Shown: piece after piece, positions 1 through 6,224 of the stretch | Layout of the letters: the number at the start of each line of letters is the position of its first letter | How positions within the stretch are numbered: position 1 is the first letter of the stretch | From: Anaerolineales bacterium | Lineage (GTDB): Bacteria > Chloroflexota > Anaerolineae > Anaerolineales > E44-bin32 | Length of the DNA stretch: 9,606 nucleotides | Direction: 5' to 3' | Assembly (NCBI GenBank): GCA_030642885.1 | Contig: DAOWMX010000062.1 | Coordinates: 1 to 9,606, forward strand | Program-made: the position numbers and the translations under genes | The notes under the pieces: generated by a model | The model's input: the letters and a program-made list of their open reading frames with translations, nothing else | What the model was told of the DNA's origin: nothing | The model's database searches: none

Positions 1-148
1 GACCGGATACGAGTAGAACGAGAAAGCCCATCATATAGTAAACGTCATGGAGCTTCTTCTCTTTCGAGTAGCGATTGTAGAAACGCCAGGTCAGGTACAG
101 GGCTGCCAATCCCGTCACCAACAAAATGATTCGGTCATACCAAGTCAT
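1..148 (-). CDS. Small membrane protein, N-terminal part (cut by window edge)
   Basis: An open frame runs leftward from ATG at 148 to the window edge, giving 49 residues that begin MTWYDRIILLVTGLAALYLT. A first hydrophobic stretch lies at about residues 6-20, followed by a basic, polar segment (RFYNRYSKEKK) and a second hydrophobic stretch from about 39 onward, so this is the start of a multi-span membrane protein with a positively charged loop between the first two helices. A ribosome binding site (AGGAGAG, 155-161) sits 6 bases before the ATG and a leftward promoter is seen further upstream. I do not recognise the family and the C-terminus is outside the window. The reading frame, start signal and hydropathy make it a credible gene. 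Confidence 0.72.
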   Translation of the reverse strand, partial: MTWYDRIILLVTGLAALYLTWRFYNRYSKEKKLHDVYYMMGFLVLLVSG

Positions 149-198
149 ACGTCACTCTCCTATCGGGATAATGGATCCAGATGCTTGATTTCACCGTA

Positions 199-228
199 AT
201 TATACAGATTTTACCCAATTGGACACAA
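199..228 (-). promoter_or_regulatory. Leftward sigma70-like promoter for the partial membrane protein
   Basis: On the minus strand a perfect -10 box TATAAT (199-204) is preceded, at 18 bases, by TTGTGT (223-228), which matches the -35 consensus only in its first three bases. The start site would fall near 192, giving a leader of about 45 nt to the ATG at 148. The -10 is strong and the -35 weak. No plus-strand promoter of similar quality was found for the gene at 398. Confidence 0.5.
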
Positions 229-397
229 TCAAAAGCTCATCCTTGGTACAAGTCGCTCGGGGTTGCTGCCGCGGCGACGCTCTCTGCAAATAGATTGGAG
301 TAAAAAGTCGGAAACTTATCAGGAAGTCCGCCAAAATGGGTGTAGTATTTAATTAGGTCGGCTGTGGTTTAACTCTTGTGCACAAGGAGGGTGCCAG

Positions 398-943
398 ATG
401 GTCGCCAAGCAAGTTGCAGATTTACTTACTTTCACTCGCGGACTGCTTCTCATTATTTTTCCTTGGCTGGCAGTGACCGGAGGTCAAGAAAGCCTGTCTT
501 TGGCCGTTATGCTGCTCATAGCGAATTGGACCGGGGATGTATTTGACGGAACCCTCGCTCGTCGAAGCAGCAAATGCTACGACACTTGGATAGGCGATCA
601 TGACCTCGAAATCGATATGGCGGTTGCGCTTGGCTTGTTGATTTACACGATGGCAACCGGCTATGTGCAACTGACCGTCGGTGTGATCTATATCCTGATC
701 TGGGCGATGTATTTCTGGAGAGTAGGGATCCCCCGCACAATGGGAATGCTCTTCCAGACTCCAATCTACGCTTGGTTCATCTATGTTTCCCTCAAATACA
801 CACCATCGGCGGGTTTGTGGCTCGTTGCCTGGATCCTCGCAGTTGTTGTGCTCACATGGCCGCGGTTTCCGCGAGAGGTGGTGCCGGGCTTCCTGAGCGG
901 GATGAAGGAGCACTTCGTATCAGACGAACGTCAAAATGGATAG
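398..943 (+). CDS. CDP-alcohol phosphatidyltransferase-like membrane protein
   Basis: 181 residues, almost all hydrophobic, with about six membrane segments (roughly 8-28, 32-46, 72-88, 90-108, 116-132, 137-155). The family signature is recognisable: the N-terminal LLTFTRG resembles the LTxxR entry of the family, and residues 47-73 hold D47xxD50G51xxA54R55 followed by G66, D69 and D73. Members transfer a phosphoalcohol head group from a CDP-alcohol (glycerol phosphate, inositol, serine and others) or the reverse, with these aspartates binding metal at the cytoplasmic membrane face. The spacing is unusual: R55 to D69 has one residue more than the canonical DGxxAR(x8)GxxxDxxxD, and the glycine is three, not four, residues before the next Asp. 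The substrate cannot be assigned. Start: ATG 398 with AAGGAGG at 384-390. The 3' end overlaps the convergent flavoprotein gene by 24 bp. Confidence 0.78.
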   Translation: MVAKQVADLLTFTRGLLLIIFPWLAVTGGQESLSLAVMLLIANWTGDVFDGTLARRSSKCYDTWIGDHDLEIDMAVALGLLIYTMATGYVQLTVGVIYILIWAMYFWRVGIPRTMGMLFQTPIYAWFIYVSLKYTPSAGLWLVAWILAVVVLTWPRFPREVVPGFLSGMKEHFVSDERQNG

Positions 944-1741
944 GCAGGGCAGTTTCTTGTGTCCAAATTGCCGTGGGCTCATATCATCTCCCGTGCGCTC
1001 GATAATCGTTTTCTTAAATGGTCTCAGGCGTTTCAAGATGCCGAATAAAGGCACGGGGACAATCTCCTGGTTTGCGCGCCGTTCGGTGGATCGCCGGATA
1101 TGCCCTATGGTCGCCAGTTCGCGTCCTGCCTGTTCATACGCTGCGTAAACGTCGAGTATCCTGGGAACGCGTTTTTCACGTTCTGGGTCCAGACCGTGCC
1201 CCGAAAGGCGTCCACCGTTACGCACAAGCACGCCGACCTGCGGCGCATCCATAAACTTGGAGAAAGTTTGAAAATAGGAAAGCACGTTCTTTGGCGTCTC
1301 GTTTTCCAGGTTGTCGCAGCAAACGAGCGTGACGAACGGTTTTGAACAAATCGAGTGATCCACGTGATAGAACATCAACCCGCTTCTTGATATGCGCAGA
1401 TCTTTACTGTCCCCTTGGCCGTAGAACCGCTCCAAGAATGTCTTGAGCAGGCCGGACAACCCGAACACATAGACCGGAGTTGCGTACACGATGATGTCTG
1501 CCCGGCTCATCTGGCGAAATACCGCGGCTATGTCGTCCCTGGTATCGTGAACGCACTTAAGATGATGTTCTGCCGTCCGACACTTCCCGCAAGCGAGACA
1601 GCGATTGATCTTGAGGCTGGCAAGGGTGACGACTTGGCACTCGGCGCCGGCTGCTTTGGCTCCCTGGAAGAGTTTGTCAATCAGAAAACCGGTATGGCCC
1701 TTATCTCCCCGGTAGCTGCTGTTGATGGCGAGAATATTCAT
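920..1741 (-). CDS. Iron-sulfur flavoprotein / NADPH-dependent FMN reductase family protein
   Basis: 273 residues with a flavodoxin-like fold at 1-~190. The opening MNILAINSSYRGDKGHT gives beta-strand 1 and the FMN phosphate loop, and ATPVYVFGLSGLLKTFLERF (about 87-106) is the second flavin-binding segment typical of this superfamily. Between them is a cysteine cluster C48-x2-C51-x2-C54-x8-C63, close to the compact CX2CX2CX4-7C motif that binds a 4Fe-4S centre in archaeal iron-sulfur flavoproteins, with a slightly longer last spacing. A further Cys-Cys pair lies in LVCCDN. The C-terminal ~55 residues are basic and not assigned. The start is 9 nt after the stop of the tandem flavoprotein gene and has only a weak GAGGG 13 nt upstream, which suggests translational coupling in the PadR operon. 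Last gene of the operon; no terminator follows, and it runs 24 bp into the convergent gene. Electron donor and acceptor are unknown. Confidence 0.82.
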   Translation of the reverse strand: MNILAINSSYRGDKGHTGFLIDKLFQGAKAAGAECQVVTLASLKINRCLACGKCRTAEHHLKCVHDTRDDIAAVFRQMSRADIIVYATPVYVFGLSGLLKTFLERFYGQGDSKDLRISRSGLMFYHVDHSICSKPFVTLVCCDNLENETPKNVLSYFQTFSKFMDAPQVGVLVRNGGRLSGHGLDPEREKRVPRILDVYAAYEQAGRELATIGHIRRSTERRANQEIVPVPLFGILKRLRPFKKTIIERTGDDMSPRQFGHKKLPCLSILTFV

Positions 1742-1750
1742 GTCTTGGGC

Positions 1751-3127
1751 TCAACCCTCGATCACCCTCTGAAGCGGTTTGATCATCTCATCTTTCATTC
1801 TCTTGTTGACTTCTTTTCTGAAGGCGGGTGATTTCGACAAAAGAGACATGAATGCGCTTTGAATGCGCATTTTGTAATTCTTCTGCGGAAAATCGAATAC
1901 TCCAAGTTTCTTATAGAGCAAATAATCAGCCCGGAAGGGAAAGCGCAGGCGCCCCCAAATTTCATCGCGGAACAATTTCTTGCCCCCTACTCCCAGGAAA
2001 GTTGGTGTTTTAATATAGCCACTGTCGGCAAACTGGACGAGATTATTGGCGAGGTCTTGGAGTAAATCGTCAATTTTTGCAGAATCCCCGAATTCGTCGG
2101 TCACAATTCCGGTCAGGTTGGCGAGCTGAATCTCGACCCAGGCATCTAAAATTTGTCTGAGATTGGGTGTCTGGCTCAATGGGCCGGAGATGATGAAGCC
2201 GATCTGCTTTCCGATAAGCGACGGCGCGTGGCCGTTGAAGAAAGACCGGTCGAAGAACATCTTCCATCTCGAAGATAGGTAACGATCTTGAATCGCGCCC
2301 GCAAAAATCAGGATGTCCGCGGTCTTAAGTTTTGTATTGAAAAAATCAATATACTCATCCTTGTCGTTATAGACACATTGATTATCGTAGGCGCACTGGA
2401 CACAGCCCAGACACGATCCTTTAATGTCCAAATCGTGTAAGTTGATGACTTCTACATCGCTGGAAAACGACGCCTTGAACCTTTCGACCATGCTGATCAA
2501 GTTCAATTGATGATCCTGGGAGTCGGTAACGACTACGACCTTTTTAGCGCCAGCGTCTACGGTATCCCTGGCCTCACCGGGAAGATAGTCAAAGTCTCGC
2601 CGAAATACTGGCATATGGCTCATTGAAGTGGGAGCTTTGTTTTCTATGGTCTCGAAAAACTTCCCCGCAAACAAGCCCAGGCGTTCTCTCTCCGCTACTT
2701 TCCGCAGATCACCCATATCGGCAGAAAACGACCCCGCGAATTTCATATTCAAATCGTCACAGACCGCGTGGATATAGTTATGCGCCGTATGGTCGAAGAA
2801 ATGGATGGATGTGGTCAGACAGGCGGTGTATTTATTCGCAAAAACAGATTCAACATTTCTTTCAAAAATCAACTCGATGAAGCGTTTGTAATTGGCCGGC
2901 ACGAGAAAGTAATAAACCGGAGAAGCCCACAAAACGCCGTCCGAACCCTTAACTTCATCGAGAATCTCTTGAAAAGCGCGCTCATCTGACTCTATCTTCT
3001 TAATTCTCTGTGAGATGTTGATGAATTTCAGGGCGTGTTGCGGGAATTCATTTTGGATGTAATGAACATATTGCATGGTGACGCTGGTCATCCCTTTTGG
3101 ACTGCCATTTAGAACCGCGATCTTCAT
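1751..3127 (-). CDS. Protein with two tandem flavodoxin-like (NADPH-dependent FMN reductase-type) domains
   Basis: 458 residues from ATG 3127. Domain 1 (1-~165) starts MKIAVLNGSPKGMTSVT, a classic FMN-reductase opening, and has the WASPVYYFLVPANYKRFIE segment at about 67-85; it lacks the Cys cluster. Domain 2 (~196-390) starts KKVVVVTDSQDH and carries C239-x2-C242-x2-C245-x5-C251, matching the iron-sulfur flavoprotein motif CX2CX2CX4-7C, followed by a second SRWKMFFDRSFF helix. A basic C-terminal tail (~390-458) is unassigned. Most relatives carry a single domain, so this is a fusion or internal duplication with diverged halves. The start is fixed by AAGGAG 8 nt upstream and by the stop/start overlap TGATG with the ferredoxin-nitroreductase gene; a TTG at 3133 in the same frame is too close to that site. 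Predicted cytoplasmic electron carrier or reductase; the substrate is unknown. Confidence 0.85.
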   Translation of the reverse strand: MKIAVLNGSPKGMTSVTMQYVHYIQNEFPQHALKFINISQRIKKIESDERAFQEILDEVKGSDGVLWASPVYYFLVPANYKRFIELIFERNVESVFANKYTACLTTSIHFFDHTAHNYIHAVCDDLNMKFAGSFSADMGDLRKVAERERLGLFAGKFFETIENKAPTSMSHMPVFRRDFDYLPGEARDTVDAGAKKVVVVTDSQDHQLNLISMVERFKASFSSDVEVINLHDLDIKGSCLGCVQCAYDNQCVYNDKDEYIDFFNTKLKTADILIFAGAIQDRYLSSRWKMFFDRSFFNGHAPSLIGKQIGFIISGPLSQTPNLRQILDAWVEIQLANLTGIVTDEFGDSAKIDDLLQDLANNLVQFADSGYIKTPTFLGVGGKKLFRDEIWGRLRFPFRADYLLYKKLGVFDFPQKNYKMRIQSAFMSLLSKSPAFRKEVNKRMKDEMIKPLQRVIEG

Positions 3128-4053
3128 CAGCAACGCTCCTTTTCCACCGCGCCCTCTACGTAAAATGGATTTGTGTTCAAATAGCGAACATCCTTATGCT
3201 CTCTTGGTATTCTCCGTTTGAATTTCACAGCAGGATAACCAAGCATCAGACAGCTATAAACATTGTTTTCGACAGGTATTCCATACTTATGTTTTACTTC
3301 CGCGTTCATATTAACGATGGGCGGAATCATCCCACTAAAAATTGAACCCAATCCAAGCGCATGGGCAGCTATGCAAGCATAGGATGCAGCGAGCCAGCAG
3401 TTCTCTACGATGCAGACGCCAAGTTTGTTCCCATGAAAGAGAATAATTACAGGCGCATCAAAAGCGAATATGTTTTTTCCAGAGTCGGTGGCTTCGCAGC
3501 AAATACTTGCCGAGGGCAGAGCGTGACTGGTTAATGCGTGATACTGGTTTGCGCCGGCAACTCTCCCTGAAACAACCCGATAGATCGGATTGTTCATTGA
3601 TTTCATTGTCTTTTTCCAGCAGCGAACAATATCCTGGTATAGATCATCGATGTGTTCTCTCTTTGAGATGACCAAGACCTCGGTGTTTGTGGGCGGCGAA
3701 CCGATAGGTGTCAGGGCAGATGCCCGAATCACCTTATCCAATACCTCGCGGTCGATGCCCTTATCCTTATAACTCCGAATAGATCTTCTGGAAGACAGCA
3801 GTACTTCTAAATCCTCAAAACCCATCTTGGTATCTGAGGGTGCAGCAAATTCGCTGTAGTCCAATCCTGCGATTTGGATTGATTGGGACGGACAAACCGA
3901 CATGCAAAGCCCGCATTGACAGCATCCCCAATCGGGATAGTCCATGATTTTTGCTTTTCCCTTGCTCATCTTTAGTATCTTTCTGCTGCACACTTTTAAG
4001 CACAACCCGCACCCTGTGCAGGTGTCGGTGTTGATCTCAATCATAGAGTTCAT
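3127..4053 (-). CDS. Ferredoxin-nitroreductase fusion (2x[4Fe-4S] + FMN nitroreductase domain)
   Basis: 308 residues. The N-terminus holds two ferredoxin cluster motifs: C12-x2-C15-x2-C18-x3-C22 and C44-x2-C47-x2-C50-x3-C54 followed by Pro, as in bacterial 2[4Fe-4S] ferredoxins. From about 87 the nitroreductase fold follows, with SSRRSIRSYKDKGIDREVLD for the FMN-binding start, TPIGSPPTNTEVLVI in place of the APSGxNxQPW type seen in free nitroreductases, and the conserved end MLGYPAVKFKRRIPRE. This fused subfamily occurs in anaerobes and passes electrons from ferredoxin clusters to FMN; the natural substrates are mostly unknown. ATG 4053 has AAAGGG 7 nt upstream; a second Met at 4044 has no such signal. 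It is the second gene of the PadR operon, 89 bp after PadR, and shares one base with the next gene. A cytoplasmic, oxygen-sensitive reductase is predicted. Confidence 0.9.
   Translation of the reverse strand: MNSMIEINTDTCTGCGLCLKVCSRKILKMSKGKAKIMDYPDWGCCQCGLCMSVCPSQSIQIAGLDYSEFAAPSDTKMGFEDLEVLLSSRRSIRSYKDKGIDREVLDKVIRASALTPIGSPPTNTEVLVISKREHIDDLYQDIVRCWKKTMKSMNNPIYRVVSGRVAGANQYHALTSHALPSASICCEATDSGKNIFAFDAPVIILFHGNKLGVCIVENCWLAASYACIAAHALGLGSIFSGMIPPIVNMNAEVKHKYGIPVENNVYSCLMLGYPAVKFKRRIPREHKDVRYLNTNPFYVEGAVEKERC
3136..3141 (-). promoter_or_regulatory. Ribosome binding site fixing the start of the tandem flavoprotein
   Basis: AAGGAG on the minus strand lies 8 nt before ATG 3127 but only 2 nt before the in-frame TTG at 3133. 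It is inside the last codons of the upstream ferredoxin-nitroreductase gene, whose TGA shares one base with the ATG. The ATG is therefore the start. Confidence 0.75.
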
Positions 4054-4142
4054 GGGTCAACCCTTTGCTGTCTTGCGCCTGATATTGTTCGGTTTCGGCA
4101 ATCGGCATGAATGCATCAATACTCTTCATCCTCGATCGCTAT

Positions 4143-4697
4143 TTACTCGTCGTTCATGCCCTCAATTTTCTCGATTGTCTCTTCGCACCATTCAATCCAA
4201 CCCTCTTCAAACTTGATGCCCATCTCCAGGGTAAGTTCCCAAAATTCGCCATCCCGTTTCATGCCGGTGGCTTCGATATTCTCGTGGATATGATTGCGCA
4301 CCGTCTCTTGATAGTCGACTAACTGCGCTTGGTGTAAAGCTAATTGGTGCTGTAATTGGGCTAGAACATCTTCCTTCTTCAGCATCCCGGCGAAGAAAAC
4401 CTTAATCAGAAAGGAAATCCGTATCTGAGGTGCGTCTTCAAGCTCGAGCAGCCAGTGACGCAGCTCATCGCGCCCGGAGTTTGTGATGTGGTATACCTTG
4501 CGGTTAGGCTTGTCGTCCTGGAATTCCACGTCCATCGTCAGCAAGCCTTCTTCCTTCATCCTGGTTAGGGTGGGATAGATCTGGCTGAGTTCGGCGTTCC
4601 AAAAATGATCGATGGAGTGGTCGAAGCGCTGCTTCAAGTCGTAGCCGGTCATGGGTTGGTAGCTCAGGAAACCTAACAGAGCATATTTTAATGACAT
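4143..4697 (-). CDS. PadR-family transcriptional regulator
   Basis: 184 residues from ATG 4697. Residues 5-80 are the PadR winged helix-turn-helix: YALLGFLSYQPMTGYDLKQR, then WNAELSQIYPTLTRMKEEGLL (recognition helix) and the wing NRKVYHITNSGRDEL. Residues ~90-178 form the charged, long-helical C-terminal dimerisation domain (LAQLQHQLALHQAQLVDYQETV), so it belongs to the long PadR type with a C-terminal helical domain. PadR proteins are usually repressors released by small hydrophobic ligands such as phenolic acids or drugs. ATG 4697 was chosen because AAGGAG (4704-4709) is 6 nt upstream and the family begins here; the open frame extends 29 codons further up, but that part is AT-rich promoter DNA. 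The gene heads the redox operon and has a palindromic operator at its promoter, so autoregulation is likely. Confidence 0.93.
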   Translation of the reverse strand: MSLKYALLGFLSYQPMTGYDLKQRFDHSIDHFWNAELSQIYPTLTRMKEEGLLTMDVEFQDDKPNRKVYHITNSGRDELRHWLLELEDAPQIRISFLIKVFFAGMLKKEDVLAQLQHQLALHQAQLVDYQETVRNHIHENIEATGMKRDGEFWELTLEMGIKFEEGWIEWCEETIEKIEGMNDE

Positions 4698-4752
4698 GGT
4701 GCTCTCCTTATCATCCCCAAGCGCTATAGATCTATCACTACAATAAATATGA

Positions 4753-4774
4753 TATATATAAAGTGTTATATATA
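4753..4774. promoter_or_regulatory. Palindromic candidate PadR operator
   Basis: A perfect inverted repeat with 9-bp arms, TATATATAA and TTATATATA, flanks a 4-bp centre (AGTG on the plus strand). It overlaps the -10 box of the PadR promoter by 3 bp and covers the predicted start site near 4765, where bound protein would block transcription. AT-rich dyads of this size are known operators for PadR-type repressors. That this PadR binds it is inferred from position. Confidence 0.68.
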
Positions 4775-4800
4775 ATATAATCATTGATTGTTGTTGTCAA
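4772..4800 (-). promoter_or_regulatory. Strong sigma70-type promoter of the PadR operon
   Basis: On the minus strand TTGACA (4795-4800, exact consensus) is followed after exactly 17 bp by TATTAT (4772-4777, five of six). The start site would be near 4765, inside the palindrome, leaving a leader of about 68 nt before ATG 4697. It is the best promoter in the window and would be highly active if not repressed. Confidence 0.78.
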
Positions 4801-5092
4801 TCATGGGAATTATGAGGACAATCTTTGAATTATGATGAAAAGGCTTGGTCCATTTGTGTGGTCTGTCGGGTTGTCACCTAGCCACACTTAAGATCGCATG
4901 GATGATAGGTCTCGCAGGTTGGACGATTCGTCCTGATCCACCGGAATCAAAGTATAGAGTGATTTGAAATGGCGAATTGCACGGAATAGCGATCAAGGGC
5001 TGGGTCGACTGGCGGGAACTTGAGAGATTGGCCGGGCGTCCTTATGCTGTGCGCCGGAGTAAAATTGTAGTGAAGGAAAGGGAGGCTGTTCG
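4801..5092. other. Intergenic region between the PadR promoter and the lipoprotein gene
   Basis: About 290 bp between two divergent genes. I see no hairpin terminator, RNA gene or repeat here. A TATAGA box at about 4953-4958 could be a rightward -10, but no acceptable -35 lies 16-18 bp before it, so no plus-strand promoter is called for the lipoprotein. The last part (4977-5096) is one open frame of 39 codons from a TTG to a TGA that overlaps the lipoprotein start; it lacks a ribosome binding site and is not called as a gene. Confidence 0.5.
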
Positions 5093-5512
5093 ATGAAACA
5101 GAGAATATGGATAACAGCAATGGCTGTGGTGTTTATCCTCCTCGCAGGGTGTACGCTGGGAGCGCCGAAGGACTCAGGAGAGTTCATTCGCGGAGAGGCC
5201 GTGGTGGAGGATGTCGAGATCTTGTTTCTTGAATCTTTCCCACTTGGGGTCCATGCCGTCGCCAGCGGATACCTCCCCGATCCATGCACGGAAATTGACG
5301 AGATCTCTGTTGAGCGTAAGCGCAACCACTTCGAAGTGCTCATCACGACCGTGCGCGAGGCAGAAGTGATGTGTGCTCAAGTGCTCGAGGCGTTTGAGCA
5401 AAATATCCCCTTAGATGTTTATGGGCTGCCCGCCGGGGATTACACAGTGACGGTCAATGGGATAGACGCTGAATTTACCTTCACCCAGGATAACAGCTTG
5501 CCCGATAGCTAA
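5093..5512 (+). CDS. Small secreted lipoprotein of unknown function
   Basis: 139 residues. MKQRIWITAMAVVFILLAGC is a lipoprotein signal peptide: basic n-region, hydrophobic core and the lipobox LAGC with the lipidated cysteine at 20. The mature protein (about 119 residues, acidic, beta-rich by eye) has no residue that would hold it in the membrane apart from the lipid, so it should sit on the outer face of the cytoplasmic membrane. It contains two further cysteines (C64 in YLPDPCTEIDE, C94 in EVMCAQV) that could form a disulfide, and ends with a repeat-like beta segment, GLPAGDYTVTVNGIDAEFTF, as in small immunoglobulin-like or inhibitor-like folds. I do not recognise a family. ATG 5093 has AAGGGAGG at 5078-5085. 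It is a single-gene unit, divergent from PadR and closed by the hairpin at 5542. Confidence 0.82.
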   Translation: MKQRIWITAMAVVFILLAGCTLGAPKDSGEFIRGEAVVEDVEILFLESFPLGVHAVASGYLPDPCTEIDEISVERKRNHFEVLITTVREAEVMCAQVLEAFEQNIPLDVYGLPAGDYTVTVNGIDAEFTFTQDNSLPDS

Positions 5513-5541
5513 GTACGAGATCCCGCTGAATTAAGAAACAA

Positions 5542-5572
5542 AGGGCTGCCCTAAAAAGACAGCCCTCTTTTT
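5542..5572. terminator. Intrinsic terminator, probably bidirectional
   Basis: AGGGCTG (5542-5548) pairs with CAGCCCT (5560-5566) across an 11-nt A-rich loop, and a run of five T (5568-5572) follows on the plus strand, a good Rho-independent terminator 29 bp after the lipoprotein stop. On the minus strand the same stem is followed by a weaker T-rich tract (TTTGTTTCTT), and it lies about 20 bp beyond the fumarase beta stop, so it may end both convergent units. Confidence 0.85.
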
Positions 5573-5591
5573 GTTAACAGCTCCGGCGAGA

Positions 5592-6212
5592 TTAGGAGGC
5601 GAGGAGCTTGTCGAGCTGTGCTTTAGATTGTGTCTCGACTTCTACGTGCACGCTGCCGCCGTGCGAATCCATCGTTACGACAGCGGGGAAATCCTTAACG
5701 TCGATCACCCATATCGCCTCCGGAACCCCGAAATCGAGTTTGTGGACTGTGAGCACCTGCTGAACAGACTGCGCGATCAATGAAGCAGCCCCGCCGATCG
5801 CGTGCAAATACACTCCAGGCACATCGCTGCAAGCTTCCAGCGTTTTCGGTCCCATCCCACCTTTGCCAATAACGGCCTTGATGTTGAAATGCTGCATCAC
5901 ATCACCCTGGTAGGGTTCCTCGCGGATGCTCGTTGTCGGACCTGCGGCGACGAAGGAATAAGCGCCAGTATCCAGGCCTGCGACGACAGGTCCGCAATGG
6001 TATATAGCGCCGCCATCAAGGATGGGCTTTAGCGCCTCATAGACCTCTGCGTCGTCGCCCGCAGGCTTGCGGCTCTTCTTGACGAAGGTGTCTATCATCC
6101 ATTTGTGTACGGCATCGCGACCGGTAATCATTACCCCGGTGAGGGAGACCGAATCGCCAACTTTCAACGCCCGGATGACATCATCCTTAATGGGTAGCGT
6201 GATCTTCTGCAT
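5592..6212 (-). CDS. Class I fumarate hydratase, beta subunit (C-terminal domain type)
   Basis: 206 residues forming the swivelling beta domain of 4Fe-4S fumarase, the part that completes the active site for reversible hydration of fumarate to (S)-malate. Family landmarks in order: LTGVMITGRDAVHKW (24-38), AIYHCGPVV (69-77), GAYSFVAAGPTTSIREEPY (83-101), AVIGKGGMG (113-121), AIGGAASL (138-145) and VTMDSHGGS (179-187). Length fits the separate beta chain found in many anaerobes and archaea. GGGAGG (6219-6224) lies 6 nt before ATG 6212, and the gene begins 12 nt after the alpha stop, so the two subunits are made from one transcript. The related L-tartrate dehydratase beta subunit has the same fold and cannot be fully excluded, but no tartrate transport or regulator is nearby. 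The normal TMDSHG and GPTTS motifs suggest an active enzyme. Confidence 0.93.
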   Translation of the reverse strand: MQKITLPIKDDVIRALKVGDSVSLTGVMITGRDAVHKWMIDTFVKKSRKPAGDDAEVYEALKPILDGGAIYHCGPVVAGLDTGAYSFVAAGPTTSIREEPYQGDVMQHFNIKAVIGKGGMGPKTLEACSDVPGVYLHAIGGAASLIAQSVQQVLTVHKLDFGVPEAIWVIDVKDFPAVVTMDSHGGSVHVEVETQSKAQLDKLLAS

Positions 6213-6224
6213 GGGGTCCCTCCC

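Noticed and set aside
422..913. Long minus-strand open frame (163 codons) opposite the phosphatidyltransferase-like gene.
   Set aside because: It lacks family features, its product is rich in His, Pro, Arg and Ser as expected of antisense reading, and the plus-strand frame has a membrane topology, a motif and a strong ribosome binding site.
4698..4784. 29-codon N-terminal extension of PadR starting at 4784.
   Set aside because: It would be read from AT-rich promoter and operator DNA, upstream of the predicted transcription start, and has no ribosome binding site; the family begins at 4697.
4977..5096. A 39-codon open frame from TTG on the plus strand whose TGA overlaps the lipoprotein ATG in an ATGA, with a protein-like composition.
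   Set aside because: There is no ribosome binding site before the TTG, a TGA lies just upstream in frame, and a frame this short can be open by chance. It could be a short coupled peptide or the remnant of an older gene, but nothing supports it beyond the overlap.
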